Shown in pieces: positions 33,501-42,566 of a DNA stretch of 64,000 bases. How positions within the stretch are numbered: the stretch's first letter is position 1; each line of letters begins with the position of its first letter. The stretch is from Pycnopodia helianthoides (taxonomy: Eukaryota > Echinodermata > Asteroidea > Forcipulatida > Asteriidae): NCBI GenBank assembly GCA_032158295.1, contig CM063257.1, forward strand, positions 13,856,332 to 13,920,331. The letters are read 5' to 3'. The notes under the pieces were generated by a model. It worked only from the letters and a program-made list of their open reading frames with translations. It was not told the DNA's origin and ran no database searches. The position numbers were made by a program, and so were the translations under genes.

Positions 33501-36500
33501 ACTAGAGGGCTTCAAAGAGGCAGCGGAGAGGTTCCAGGACGAGTCTGGTACCCAGCCTGCAACAACTCTAGACTCCATGAGCGAGAGGGTTATGATAAGA
33601 GAAGCAATCCAGGAGGGCAGGATAGAGAAAGCTATCAGCCTGGTCAACGACATCCATCCCGAGCTTCTAGACAATGATCGATACCTTTATTTTCACTTGC
33701 AAGTAAGGCAAAACAATTTTTTTAATATGTTTAGCGTCCTGCCTTTTTTAAAAAAAGGAGGAGGCTGGTTTGTTTGTTTTGGGTTGTTTTTTTTAATGGC
33801 CACCTGACACATTTTTCAAGACAACCGGCCGGGCTTTTTTTCAAGATGTTGGCAGCTTTTTCTCTGTAGGATTTTTAGGTGTGCTTAAATTTAAAAAAAT
33901 ACGATGTTATGTATTTTAGAATTGATTTTTTTTCGTCAGAGATCATAAAAATTTATCTAGAGGCGGCCTCTAAAAAGGAAGCGGCAGGGATGCTAAACAT
34001 GTTTTGTTTGTTTTTTGGCCTAAGTGGTCTGTAGCTACCTCAGATGGTTGTGTCATGGCCGAGTGGTTTTATTTTACTTGGGCAGAAAATGGCCGGTAAT
34101 CTACCCATGGGACTCCATTAAGTTACCTGGGTAAAAGTTTTTCCTTGGCCGTTCGCATTAGACTTAAAATGGTCAAATTACCCAATTGCCGTTAGTTTAC
34201 CCAAGAACAGTACTAGGCACCACCTTATACACTCCCTTTTTACCTGGGCCCAATTCCATGGAGCTGCTTAAAGCACCAAAAGTAGCTAAGCAAAACAAAA
34301 TTATGCTTACCAGAATAAGGTTATCGGCCAGACTACCTCGCCACATGTACAATTTGTGACTGGTATCCTGCTCATTTCTGTTCAGCAGAAAACTGTTAAG
34401 CAATATTTTCTGCTTTTAGCAGCTCTATGAAATAGACCCTTCCCATGAAATATGTAAATTACATTCACGCATGCGTACAGACGCTGCTGTTTGGCAAACG
34501 CCATAGAGTTGTGCACAAGGCAGACGCACAAACGCGTGTGCGTCACGCCACCATCAGTCCCATGCAAAAAGGCGCGATGTTCACTCATTTTGCCAACCAG
34601 TAAGGAGAGTGCGCACGCGCGATGTTCAATTTGCATATTTCATGGGAAGGGTCTATTGGGCCCAGGTCCGGTATATCCCTCAGCTCACGGCGGAGTAAAA
34701 GCAACCCCCCCCCCCCCACTCCTTAGTTGGAAACTACATTTCGTTCTAATTCACCCGATTCAACACTCCCTTTTTTACCTGGTCTGGTATCCCTCCACTC
34801 ACAGCAGAGTGATAGCTCCCCTTAATTTGGAACCTTAAATGGCAGGTCGTGGCTGAACGGTCTAGTTCACTGGACCCAAGCTGTGGTGTTGTCAGCAGCA
34901 GAGTGTGGGTTGGAATCCCGGTCAGGACACTTGTGCCCTTGAGCAAGGCATTTAAACATAATTGCTTTGTGAAAAATGGGAAGGTAGTGCATTCTGCTCT
35001 ACCAGCCAGGCTCCTAGGACAGTAAAGGGGGTAACCCTGCTTCAGCCCCAGGAGTAGGTGCCAATGTGCCCCTGGTGACACTTGATTTGGGTCTACAGCC
35101 CAAAATCAGTAAAGAGTAACCCTCACCTTGAAGTGGCCGTCTGGCCTTGTGAGTTAGGCGATATCTCATTTTAAAAAATAATATAAAAAAAGTACATTTC
35201 GTTCTAATTCACCCGGTTCATTTGAACGAAATACACATTTTTACAGCAACAGTACCTCATCGAGCTGATCAGGAATGGGCAGCTGGAATCAGCCCTGGAG
35301 TACGCACAAACTCATCTGGCAGAGCGGGGTGAGGAGAATGTGGAGATCCTACCGGAGTTGGAGCGAACCCTCGCCCTCCTAGCGTTTGAGAATCCCGAGC
35401 TGTCACCCTTTGCCGATCTGTTGCACCCCTCACAGAGACAAAAGGTGAGAAGACTTGTTTTGGAAGTCTAACTGCTACACGTACACAGGGGAACCATTTT
35501 GTGCTCGATATGAGCCATAGGCCTTTTCGAATTCACGGTTTTGGCTCCAAAATCGGCTCAGGCTAGCTAGGCTCCCTCAATTATTTTAACTTACGCATGC
35601 TTTGCAGTTGGGGCTTCAGACAAGAAAACTGGGCCTGAAGCCCAATCCAGAGCCGAAGCCGTGGATTCGAAAAGGGCCATAGTGTCCCCCCTCCCCCACA
35701 TTAGCCATTTTGAGATATGGTGGACACAATACTATGACCACTACAAGGTTTGGGTAAATTTGTCTTATACACCATAGAAATAAAACTCATAGAATGCTAT
35801 GTGTGCTTGTCAATGCATATCTGCTTTGAGGCAAGTCATGCGCGCTGCCATTTTAGCTGTATGGCAAATTCCAGCTTTCCCATTGGTTGATCTGGTTAAT
35901 TTTGCCACACAGACATGTCACATGGTATAAATACTCTATGCCCACAGTTGACCTAGAGGGCGTGCACAGCAGACACAGAGAACAATCGAGCTCAGCATTC
36001 TCCGAGTTCTATTTCTATGGTATACACCCAAACCAAACAGTGCACTCCTATAGTGTCCACCATACCTCAACAAGGCTAATATTGTGTCTTTACTGCTTGC
36101 TTGGAATCTCATGAATTCTTCAGAGGATTTGGATTGGGGGGTACTTATTAACAAAAGGAAAATAGTGTGTTAAAGGTACCAATGCCTTGGATCGGTCGAG
36201 TTGGTCTATGAAAAGCGTTTGTAACCGTTTGTTATAAAATGCATATGGTTAGAAAGATGTTTTAAAAGTAGAATACAATGATCCACACAAATATGCCTCG
36301 AAATTGCGTGGTTTTCCTTGAACTTTGCGAACTAACATGGTCGGCCATTTTGTAGAGTCAAAAGTTTGACTCCATATGTATAATACAAAATTTATGGACT
36401 GCTATGCAAATGTTTGAGATTGCTATGCGAAAAAAAAAATTGCATAGCAATTTTGCTATGCAAATATTTGGGACCAAATCGTTCCCTGGTGAAATATCTG

Positions 36501-37261
36501 TATGAGCAGTGTGTAACGTTGATCAGTGATGGTTTACATGGACCACACAGGCTCTGGCAAAAACCCTAAATATTGACTCAAAGTTTGATTTTCTAGATTG
36601 TGGTTCGTTTTTGTCCAAACATTTTGGCGATGAGTTATCACAGGGTGCAGGATTTGGGACTGTAGGGCCCAAATGTTAAGTGGTTAAACAACTGGGCCAG
36701 GCACACCGATCTTATCTAAGTCCAAACATTTTTGTCTTTGGGTTTACCATAGAGTGTAGGATTTTGGTCTAAATGGCCCAAATATTAAATGTTTAAACAA
36801 CTAGACCAAGCATAGCGATCTTATCTAAGTCCAAACATTTTTGTCTTTGAGTTTACCATATAGTGTAGGATTTTGGTCTAAATGGCCCAAATATTAGTTG
36901 CTTTAATGACTGGGCAAGGCTTTCCAATCTTTATCCAAATCTAAACATTTTGATGTTGCGGTCAAGAATAGCACGAATTGATGTGTTGCAAAGGTTCGAA
37001 TCCCACCCTGTGCGGTCGTGGAGCTTATGTCCTTTTTTTAATAGTCTGGTGCTTTTCTGGTTTGCCCTCTGATGATTTCCTTTTCAGGTCGCGAGTGAAT
37101 TGAATTCAGCCATCCTTGAAGCCGAGAGTCGGGAGTCTATGCCCAAACTTGCCCATCTCCTCAAACTCCTCCTGTGGTCCCAGGAGCAGCTCGACAGTAA
37201 GAAAGTCAAATTCCCCAAAATGAAGGATCTTGCAAAAGGGGAGTTTCAGGGACCCAAATGA
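27540..37261 (+). CDS. GID8: GID8, subunit of the CTLH/GID E3 ubiquitin ligase
   Basis: Coding exons are 27540-27542, 29828-29939, 33506-33702, 35247-35444 and 37088-37261. All have AG before and GT after, and phases agree, giving 227 residues against 228 in human GID8 (TWA1). A LisH motif (about residues 23-56, including [19 protein letters not shown]) is followed by a CTLH region (about 60-120, with [20 protein letters not shown] and [15 protein letters not shown]). A CRA-type C-terminal helical region includes [13 protein letters not shown]. In the family, GID8 is a scaffold subunit that binds RanBP9/10 and other CTLH members in a nuclear and cytoplasmic ligase. The start is unusual: ATG is immediately followed by the donor GTAAGT, so exon 1 contributes only methionine. 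The next in-frame ATG (in exon 2) would cut into the LisH motif. Confidence 0.95.
28090..28975. repeat. Large foldback element in GID8 intron 1
   Basis: The left arm (about 28093-28540) is the reverse complement of the right arm (about 28640-28970). Matching blocks include ACTCCTAGAATTATGAGG, TAGAGGTGCATGTACAAATT, ACCGTAATTCCGTTC and ATGGCGCTGGAGTCGCATGA, each mirrored in order. Pairing continues inward to AAGACGTT / AACGTCTT around a loop of roughly 100 nt. There is no coding potential. This is a long-armed foldback or MITE of about 880 bp. Confidence 0.85.
29828..29939 (+). CDS. GID8: GID8 exon 2 (N-terminus and start of LisH)
   Basis: Bordered by TTTGTACAG and GTAAGA. It encodes [17 protein letters not shown] through DYLVT and leaves one base (G) for a Glu codon completed by exon 3. 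It aligns to the human N-terminus from its residue 2. Confidence 0.93.
29996..30362. repeat. MITE with TTTAAAGGTATTATACAGGATTGG tips
   Basis: The left tip TTTAAAGGTATTATACAGG is mirrored by CCAATATTGTACAGGGCCTTTAA (imperfect). Its interior shares sequence with the partial copy at 4766. It lies 57 bp past exon 2 in intron 2 of GID8. Confidence 0.65.
30654..31086. repeat. MITE with GGCCAAAAAAAAAGGGTTCTG tips
   Basis: The left AGGCC(A)nGGGTTCTGTTTC is mirrored by GAAACAGAACCTTTTTGGGG...GGCCT. The interior includes TGCGCAATCTGCAGATTGCGCA palindromic wording and homopolymer runs. It is non-coding and lies in intron 2 of GID8. Confidence 0.7.
31119..31457. repeat. Inverted-repeat element, AAGACCC..GAAGAGAGGG tips
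   Basis: AAGACCCCCGAAGAGAGGGG through CCCCCTGGGATTGCC at 31119-31165 pairs with GGCAATCCCAGGGGGGATGG through CTCTTCAGGGTCTTC at 31413-31457. Intron 2 of GID8. Confidence 0.7.
31490..31850 (-). mobile_element. tRNA-derived SINE, minus strand
   Basis: Read on the minus strand, the 5' head has an A box (ATGGCCGAGTGG) and a B box (GGTTCGAATCC), followed by a body and a T/C-rich stretch in the plus strand where an A-rich tail would be. The head resembles a Leu/Ser-type tRNA with a long variable arm. It shares about 330 bp with the plus-strand copy at 34843-35185, including AGCAGCAGAGTGTGGGTT, CCAGCCAGGCTCCTA and GGCCTTGTGAG. Confidence 0.8.
32255..33301. mobile_element. ~1-kb inverted-repeat transposon with internal copies of its tip motif
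   Basis: The left ATATGGTCACCGACGCCACG + AACTGACAC is mirrored at the right by GTGTCAGTTTGTGGCGTCGG + TGACGATATGG. The core word GTGTCAGTTCGTGGCG recurs inside near 32,487, 32,525 (inverted), 32,957, 33,013 and 33,091. No transposase is visible, so it is non-autonomous. Another element (32551-32941) is nested in it. Confidence 0.7.
32551..32941. repeat. MITE with CAGGGCTTGAATTT tips, nested
   Basis: The left CAGGGCTTGAATTTG is mirrored by AAATTCGAGCCCTGG. It includes mirrored CACAAGACC / ACTGGCC wording. It interrupts the 32255-33301 element. A related fragment (CCAGCCCTGAAATTTCAC) is at about 38,728. Confidence 0.65.
33506..33702 (+). CDS. GID8: GID8 exon 3 (LisH end and CTLH)
   Basis: Preceded by CCCCTGTCACTAG and followed by GTAAGG. 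It completes the Glu codon, then reads [14 protein letters not shown] through YLYFHLQ. At 197 bp it is not a multiple of three, so skipping it would break the frame. Confidence 0.95.
33724..34002. repeat. MITE copy with ATGTTTAGCGTCC tips
   Basis: The left ATATGTTTAGCGTCCTGCC is mirrored by GGCAGGGATGCTAAACATG. A second copy of the same family lies at 39471-39762 and shares AACCGGCCGGGCT, GGTGTGCT and GGCGGCCTCT. Intron 3 of GID8. Confidence 0.75.
34245..34664. repeat. TGGGCCCAATT-tipped MITE, interrupted
   Basis: The left TGGGCCCAATTCCATGGAGC with GCTTAA and the right AGCAGCTCTATGAAAT + TTGGGCCCA are inverted repeats. The right tip is split by another element at 34434-34654. A relative is at 37347-37537 and a fragment near 38,945. 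Confidence 0.75.
34434..34654. repeat. MITE nested in the right tip of another MITE
   Basis: Inverted tips AGACCCTTCCCATGAAATATG / GCATATTTCATGGGAAGGGTCT, flanked by AT on both sides (34432-34433, 34655-34656). Removing it with one AT restores the terminal repeat of the outer MITE. The core is CpG- and GCGC-rich. Confidence 0.8.
34843..35185 (+). mobile_element. tRNA-derived SINE, plus strand
   Basis: The head has A box TCGTGGCTGAACGG and B-box-like GGTTGGAATCC, then the same body as the minus copy at 31490-31850, ending GAGTTAGGCGATATCTCATTTT and an A-rich tail. It sits inside one unit of a local duplication (CACTCCCTTTTTTACCTGG...ACATTTCGTTCTAATTCACCCG). Confidence 0.8.
35247..35444 (+). 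CDS. GID8: GID8 exon 4 (CTLH end, CRA start)
   Basis: Preceded by TTTTTACAG and followed by GTGAGA. 66 codons, phase 0 on both sides, from [14 protein letters not shown] to LLHPSQRQK. Confidence 0.95.
35516..35682. repeat. Short MITE, CCTTTTCGAATTCACGG tips
   Basis: CATAGGCCTTTTCGAATTCACGG at the left pairs with CCGTGGATTCGAAAAGGGCCATA at the right; mirrored GGCTCC / GAGCC follow. 167 bp, intron 4 of GID8. Confidence 0.7.
35711..36069. repeat. MITE, TGAGATATGGTGGACAC tips
   Basis: The left TGAGATATGGTGGACACAAT is mirrored by TAGTGTCCACCATACCTCA; inner CACCATAGAAATAAAACTC pairs with GAGTTCTATTTCTATGG. About 359 bp, non-coding, in intron 4 of GID8. Confidence 0.75.
36170..36380. repeat. Partial TTAAAGG-tipped element
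   Basis: It begins GTTAAAGGTACCAATGCCTT and ends around AGAGTCAAAAGTTTGACTCC, which is a short palindrome. The right half is missing. From memory this wording is common in echinoderm genomes; not checked. Confidence 0.5.
36610..36960. repeat. ~109-bp tandem repeat, about three and a half units
   Basis: CCAAACATTTTTGTCTTTG, then GTTTACCATAGAGTGTAGGA and TGGCCCAAATATTA, recurs with starts near 36615, 36722, 36831 and 36941. Intron 4 of GID8. A lone pol III B box (GGTTCGAATCC, 36993-37003) follows. Confidence 0.8.
37088..37261 (+). CDS. GID8: GID8 exon 5 (C-terminus)
   Basis: Preceded by TTTCCTTTTCAG. It encodes [17 protein letters not shown] through [12 protein letters not shown] and ends at TGA 37259-37261, matching the length and end of the family. 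Confidence 0.95.
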   Translation, partial: VASELNSAILEAESRESMPKLAHLLKLLLWSQEQLDSKKVKFPKMKDLAKGEFQGPK

Positions 37262-37346
37262 GGTGATGTTAGGTGTTCGGGCGTATCGGTCGTCTTTTCT
37301 TCAAAAAACCGCACACGAGACGCAGTTTGAAACTGCAAAAACCTAG

Positions 37347-37537
37347 GTCCAATTTCAAAGAGCTGCTTAAGCGGAAAATCTTGCTTGAAAATGTTCCACT
37401 AAGCAAAAATAAGCTGGGTACCATTCACATATGGTACTTGTGACATGGTATTTTGGCTGGTAACCTTATTCTGGTAAGCATCATACTGTTGTGCTTAGCT
37501 ACTTTTTCTGCTTAAGCAGCTCTGTGAAATCGGGCCG
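37347..37537. repeat. GGTCCAATTTCAAAGAGCTGC MITE in the GID8 3' region
   Basis: Left CCAATTTCAAAGAGCTGCTTAAGC mirrored by GCTTAAGCAGCTCTGTGAAAT + CGGGCC. Same family as 34245-34664. It is 85 bp after the GID8 stop, so it may be part of the 3' UTR. Confidence 0.75.
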
Positions 37538-37676
37538 TGGTGTCTCACTTGGGCCCGATATGGACACACAAACCCAACAGAGTTGAGGTACAGCAATTCT
37601 TTGTACAGCGCCCACTTTTGAGGGGTAACATTTCAAAATCAAGATGCATTTTTGTAAACTGATACTAAGCCTGTGC

Positions 37677-38190
37677 CGGGTATCCGGGTACCCGAAACTC
37701 GACACGGGTATCCGGGTACCCAAAACTCGACACGGGTATCCAGGTACCCGAAACTCGACACGGGTATCCGGGTACCCGAAACTCGACACGGGTATCCGGG
37801 TACCCAAAACTCGACACGGGTATCCAGGTACCCGAAACTCGACACGGGTATCCGGGTACCCGAAACTCGACACGGGTATCCGGGTACCCGAAACTCGACA
37901 CGGGTATCTGGGTACCCAAAACTCGACACGGGTATCCAGGTACCCGAAACTCGACACAGGTATCCGGGTACCCGAAACTCGACACGGGTATCCGGGTACC
38001 CAAAACTCGACACGGGTATCCAGGTACCCGAAACTCGACACGGGTATCCGGGTACCCGAAACTCGACACGGGTATCCGGGTACCCGAAACTCGACACAGG
38101 TATCCGGGTATCCGGGTACCCGAAACTCGACACAGGTATCCGGGTATCCGGGTACCCGAAACTCGACATACCCGAAACTCGACACGGGAA
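37677..38190. repeat. 28-bp minisatellite
   Basis: About 18 units of CGGGTATCCGGGTACCCGAA + ACTCGACA with few substitutions (CCGAAA/CCAAAA, CGGG/CAGG). Two units near the right end carry an extra 8-bp TATCCGGG. Because 28 is not a multiple of three and the unit lacks stops, long frames appear on both strands; they are artefacts. Confidence 0.95.
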
Positions 38191-39092
38191 TCCGGTTCCA
38201 TGTTGTTGATTTCATTACCCGAAACTCATGATGAAAAATTCAGTGTAACATTTCGGACACCCCTTATTCACAAACTTTGGACAATCACGGACCGAAAACA
38301 TTCCCCAAAGTAAATATGAAGCTTTTTTTGATCCGCCTCTAAAAAAACGCAAAGTCAAAAACATTCACGCACTAGATGCCCCCACACTCAAGGTTCATAA
38401 ACATGAACTTATTTCCGGGGTTCTTTTTTCGGGTCTTTTTTCAAGTAGTGAATGCTTTACACACGTGTACAGTATGGGTAAAACCAAAGAACATTCTTCA
38501 TCCCTGATGCAAATTTAACATCTATTACTTATTAGATACCGGTACTTAATTTTTTATACATTACAAATCCCATGTACCCCTCCAACGTCACACTTTTGGG
38601 CCCATTAGTGTGGACTTGCCAAACTCTATGGGTGCCCTCGATAATAATTAGACCCACAAGATGTCTTGCAATGAGAATTCAATGCACCACCAAAGCATTC
38701 CGCGAATGACAGTATGATGAGACGTCCCCAGCCCTGAAATTTCACCTTTGATAGGCTGTTTTCTTATTGCAAAGGGGGCGCTTCCATTGGACAATCTTAA
38801 AGTCTATGGGAAAGTTTTGAAGGGGCACCAAGGCCAAGACCAGGGGGCAACAGAGGCCATGGCCTCCGTGTAATTCCAGGCCTGTGTCTCCACAAATCCC
38901 TTCACCAATAAAGTCATTCAAAACAACGTACTTGCTGTGAACCTGGGCCCAATTTCAGAGAGCCTGCTGAGAGGTTTTTTCCAAAGTTTGCAAAATACTA
39001 TGGTCATAAGGAGAGTGCTGCTTTAAGAAATCCCCTTCCTCCAAGGTTGTACATAACCTAATGTGGGTGGGTGTCATCAGTAATGATGTACA
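38191..39092. other. No gene; possible GID8 polyadenylation signal
   Basis: AATAAA at 38907-38912 is the first clear one I noticed after the GID8 stop codon. If used, the 3' UTR would include the MITE and the minisatellite. This is inference. Otherwise repeat fragments only. Confidence 0.3.
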
Positions 39093-39447
39093 TTAAAGGT
39101 AGGGTCATAGATTGATTTTTAATTTTATTTTTTAAATATAACTAACGCTGATTTATAGGCCAACATTGTAAAGAAAGATACAATAAAAGTCGCATGTCAA
39201 AGGTTTCATGGATTGGGCTTCACCCAGAAACATTTGAATCTGAGAAACGATTCATGTGTGAATTCTTCCTCAGATTCCTGCGGGTTGGTGTCCTGTTGTG
39301 TGTGCTCGGTTGGTACCCGCTGTCGCACCTCGCAAAACGTGGATGGATTCGACGTTCCTTGAAAACACAGTTGTTTTGTATATTTCTTTATAATATGCCT
39401 GTAAACCAGCAGTGCCTTGACAAAAACCAATCCATAACCCTACCTTT
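39093..39447. repeat. MITE with TTAAAGGTAGGGTCATAGATTG tips
   Basis: Mirrored at the right by CAATCCATAACCCTACCTTTA. About 355 bp, non-coding. Confidence 0.7.
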
Positions 39448-39470
39448 ATGGCAAAATATAAACAATTTTT

Positions 39471-39762
39471 AAACATGTTTAGTGTGCTGCCTTTTTGAAA
39501 AAAGGAAGGAGGCAAATTTTGTTATTATTTTTTTTCCATGGCCGCCTTACCCGCCTGACACATTCTTTTTTTAACACAACCGGCCGGGCTATTTTTCAAG
39601 ATGGTTGCAGGTTTTTTTCTTTGTGTTTTTTTTTTGGGTGTGCTAAAGTCAAAAATATGATCATTTTTATTTTGAAATATATTTTTGTTGTCAAAAAATG
39701 ATCCTTTAAAAAAAAAAGGAGGAGGCCTCTCAAAAGGAAGCGGGCGGGGACGCTAAACATGT
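39471..39762. repeat. Second copy of the ATGTTTAGCG-tipped MITE
   Basis: AACATGTTTAGTGTGCTGCC at the left mirrored by GGGCGGGGACGCTAAACATGTT. Shares interior blocks with 33724-34002. Confidence 0.75.
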
Positions 39763-40741
39763 TTTGTTTTTATTTGGCCTAAAGCTGTACTCGTCATTGT
39801 AGTTGTGCCACACAAATGATTCATTGCACTCAAATTGTATTCAACTGCATTTTTCTATAATTTGGGGGAAAAAATAGTTTCTTTCATTTGAAGTTGTAAA
39901 TTAGTAATGAAATTGGTGACTGGTCCATATTCCAACACCCTTATTGTTCCGACAACCAGATAATCCTACAACCCTACGTTCCTACAACCCTATGTTCCGG
40001 AAAAAAAACTTGTGATTTAGAGTAAGGCTTAGGGTAAGGATTAGGAAAATACACTAGGGGTGTCGGAACATTTGTGTGTAACCACAAAATTATGTCTACC
40101 AATATTATTCCAAAGATTACAAATACTCAAGAATCGAGACTCTGGCTCCACTCTGATTCTCTGAACAATCTGTAAGCCCTTGTCTTATTACAGAGCCAAA
40201 TTACCCCGGCAACAAACCCAAGGAAATTCACGGGGAATTTGAACTTCACCGCCACTTCATGGTTGATCCACACTTGATGCAATTTTCCTGGAAAAAACAT
40301 TAACACTTGGTATGCTATCCCTGAGGTAGCCTGTACATCTGTTTAATGTTTGTTCTGTTTGTATTAAACAGGATTTGTAAGGGAAAAAAACATTGTTTAA
40401 TTTGAGTCTGAAAGCTTACTGATTGTGAAGTTCACACTATTTCTGCGAAATACTTCCCTCTGGAATAATAAAGTCATATTCAAGAAAACTGTCTCTGAAA
40501 ACCTATTTAAAAAAAGCTCAACAGCTGATTTCAGTTGTTACAACCAATTTTAGGAACAATGTGTTTACAAGCTGAACAATTGTGCATGGTTTTTCACTTT
40601 CTTCTCTCTCCTGACTCACACAACGGATTAAGCCCAAATTTGCACAGGCTTGTTATTTGATGTATGGTTGATCACACAAAACATGAACACTGTCAGCGAC
40701 TTTTCCAATCCTGTCTAATACTTCTAACACGCACCGTGTCC
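39763..40741. other. No gene recognised
   Basis: AT-rich. A short inverted wording (TTGTTCCGACAAC / GTGTCGGAACA, about 39,945-40,075) suggests another small repeat. Confidence 0.4.
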
Positions 40742-41134
40742 TTTAAAGGCACAGTACACGTTTGGTAATGACTCTGAAAATTAATGGCAATAAAAACTGA
40801 CTTGGTAAGAAGTACAGCAGCCTTTGGGAAGTATAATGGATTTTGAGAATCTTTTAACTTCGAAGTACTACGGTTGTGGAAAATATATCACTTTTTACTC
40901 CCCAAAATTTTCATCTGAGAAGTGCAGAAACGCTTCTCAGACTGTGTATTCCTATGGGGAATATTCTTCCTGCGTGGAAATATTCGTTTCGATTTTTCGG
41001 TGATATCTCAAAAAACGCGACCACCTTTTGAAGTGAAATTTTCACAGGTTAGTTTTATTGTATGTACCTACATTTATATTGGATTAACACAGTCAGTAGG
41101 CTCTAATTACCAAACGTGTACTGTTCCTTTAAAG
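40742..41134. repeat. MITE with TTTAAAGGCACAGTACACG tips
   Basis: TTTAAAGGCACAGTACACGT + TTGGTAAT at the left pairs with ATTACCAAACGTGTACTGTT + CCTTTAAAG at the right. An inner palindrome (TCTGAGAAG...CTTCTCAGA) is present. About 393 bp. The TTTAAAG ends fit TTAA-targeting. Confidence 0.8.
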
Positions 41135-41607
41135 AGCGGCTCCAGGATGCTCTGGAAATATTTAGTTTGACTCCCTAAAACGACAGACCAGGAATTCTAG
41201 CCTTCGTGACGTTAGTGCTGGGCTTCTTTGGGTGTTTTAATCCAAAATGTATGCATCTTGAACATCAGTTATCTTTGTTTTGTCAATATCAATTTTTTGT
41301 CACTTTATTTATATTTTATTACACTTGTTTTTCTTGTAAATAATTTTGTTTACTTATGTGTAAAGAATAGTAATGATAATAAAAAAGAACAAAACAAGAA
41401 AGTGAAAAGAGTCTGTTGTATTCTTATGTACTTCAAAAAAAAAATTAATTCTCCCAACCACCCCCCCCAAAAAAAAAAATTAGATAAATAAACATATAAC
41501 AATAAGAAAGGCGTGTGATAGGCCCAGAGACCACCAAAGATCTTATATTTACATTGGAAGGGTCGCAACCGGAAAATTGGGGGGGGGGGGCACGTTCCCC
41601 CGGGCGC
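41135..41607. other. No gene; homopolymer-rich junction
   Basis: Ends in a run of 12 or so G and CCCCCGGGCGCG directly before homology to the retrotransposon 3' region begins. CCCCCGGGCGCGAATTTT is an imperfect inverted copy of AAAATTCGCCCCCGGGG at about 41748-41765. Confidence 0.4.
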
Positions 41608-42566
41608 GAATTTTTTTTACCCAAACGACATTGCTATGATGACCCTTTTTTGTTATGATTTTGAATTTTTTTTTTCGATCGGAATGCGGATGTTGGCAAG
41701 AAATAAAATATAAAAAAAGGAAAAAAAAAAAGTTTGGAAAAAAAAAATTCGCCCCCGGGGCCCCTGTGGAGATGGCATCCACATTTCAGTGTTCACACGA
41801 TTTTCTTGGAGAAGATAAGATTCTGTTGGAAGAGTTACTCCTGTGTTACCAGAGTGTTCCTGCAGTTGGTTGCCTACATATGTACAAGTTGCCTATATAC
41901 AAATTGACTGGCGTGACAAGGCCAACAGAAATCAAACCTAAAGACAACTACAGAGGCTAGTGTAGAATGAGCATATAGACCTTTCTTTTGTTGATCAACA
42001 AACCGCGCTGGTTGGCATGGAAGGCCGAATGTTAGCAAAACACTCAATCGTGTTAATGTTTCAACAAAATTCAACATTTTCTGTAAACTTTCAATTAAGG
42101 AAAGTACCTCTCATGACTGGTTGCTTTGTTTCCAACAAATTCAACACTATTTTTGAATATTTGTGTAACATTGTTAAAAACTGTGGCTATCTGTTTTTGT
42201 TTTGCATTTATGGCTTTCCATAGTTTTCCGACCCCGGTTGGCAAAAACTCGGGCTGTGACGTTGCAAAAGAAAGGTCTATAGACTACTTCGCAAATACTC
42301 GGTACGCAAATTTATTTTCTGCAGCACACGTCGGCTATGGAGTCAACAGTTAAGGGATAGGGAAGAACAGCCTATCTCTTAACTGTTGACTGTATTGACG
42401 AAGTATGCTGCAGAACAAAATCGAGGTACGCGTGCGTTAGCCGTGGAATGAGGTGCATGCTGGTCTAAGTATCGACAAAATTTGTCACTAGCTAGACCAG
42501 CACGCACCTCATTCCATGGCTAACGCATGCGCACTGAGTATTTGCGAAGTAGTCTCAGCACCCTCT
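41608..42566 (+). mobile_element. Truncated 3' end of an upstream gypsy copy
   Basis: This segment is nearly identical to 50218-51175, the stretch between ORF3 and LTR2 of copy A. It therefore looks like the 3' untranslated part of an earlier unit whose coding body is absent. It includes a 275-bp foldback at its right end. Confidence 0.65.
42281..42555. repeat. Nested-hairpin foldback before LTR1
   Basis: Outer arms AGACTACTTCGCAAATACTC / GAGTATTTGCGAAGTAGTCT enclose two further long hairpins: 42340-42391 (AGTCAACAGTTAAGGGATAG arms) and 42434-42525 (GTTAGCCGTGGAATGAGGTG arms). It is repeated at 50889-51164; only the right outer arm is left before LTR3. Confidence 0.8.

Noticed and set aside
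37499..38231. Long reading frames on both strands over the 28-bp repeat (up to about 238 codons)
   Set aside because: They arise from a stop-free tandem unit whose length is not a multiple of three; the peptides are pure repeat with no start context or splice support.
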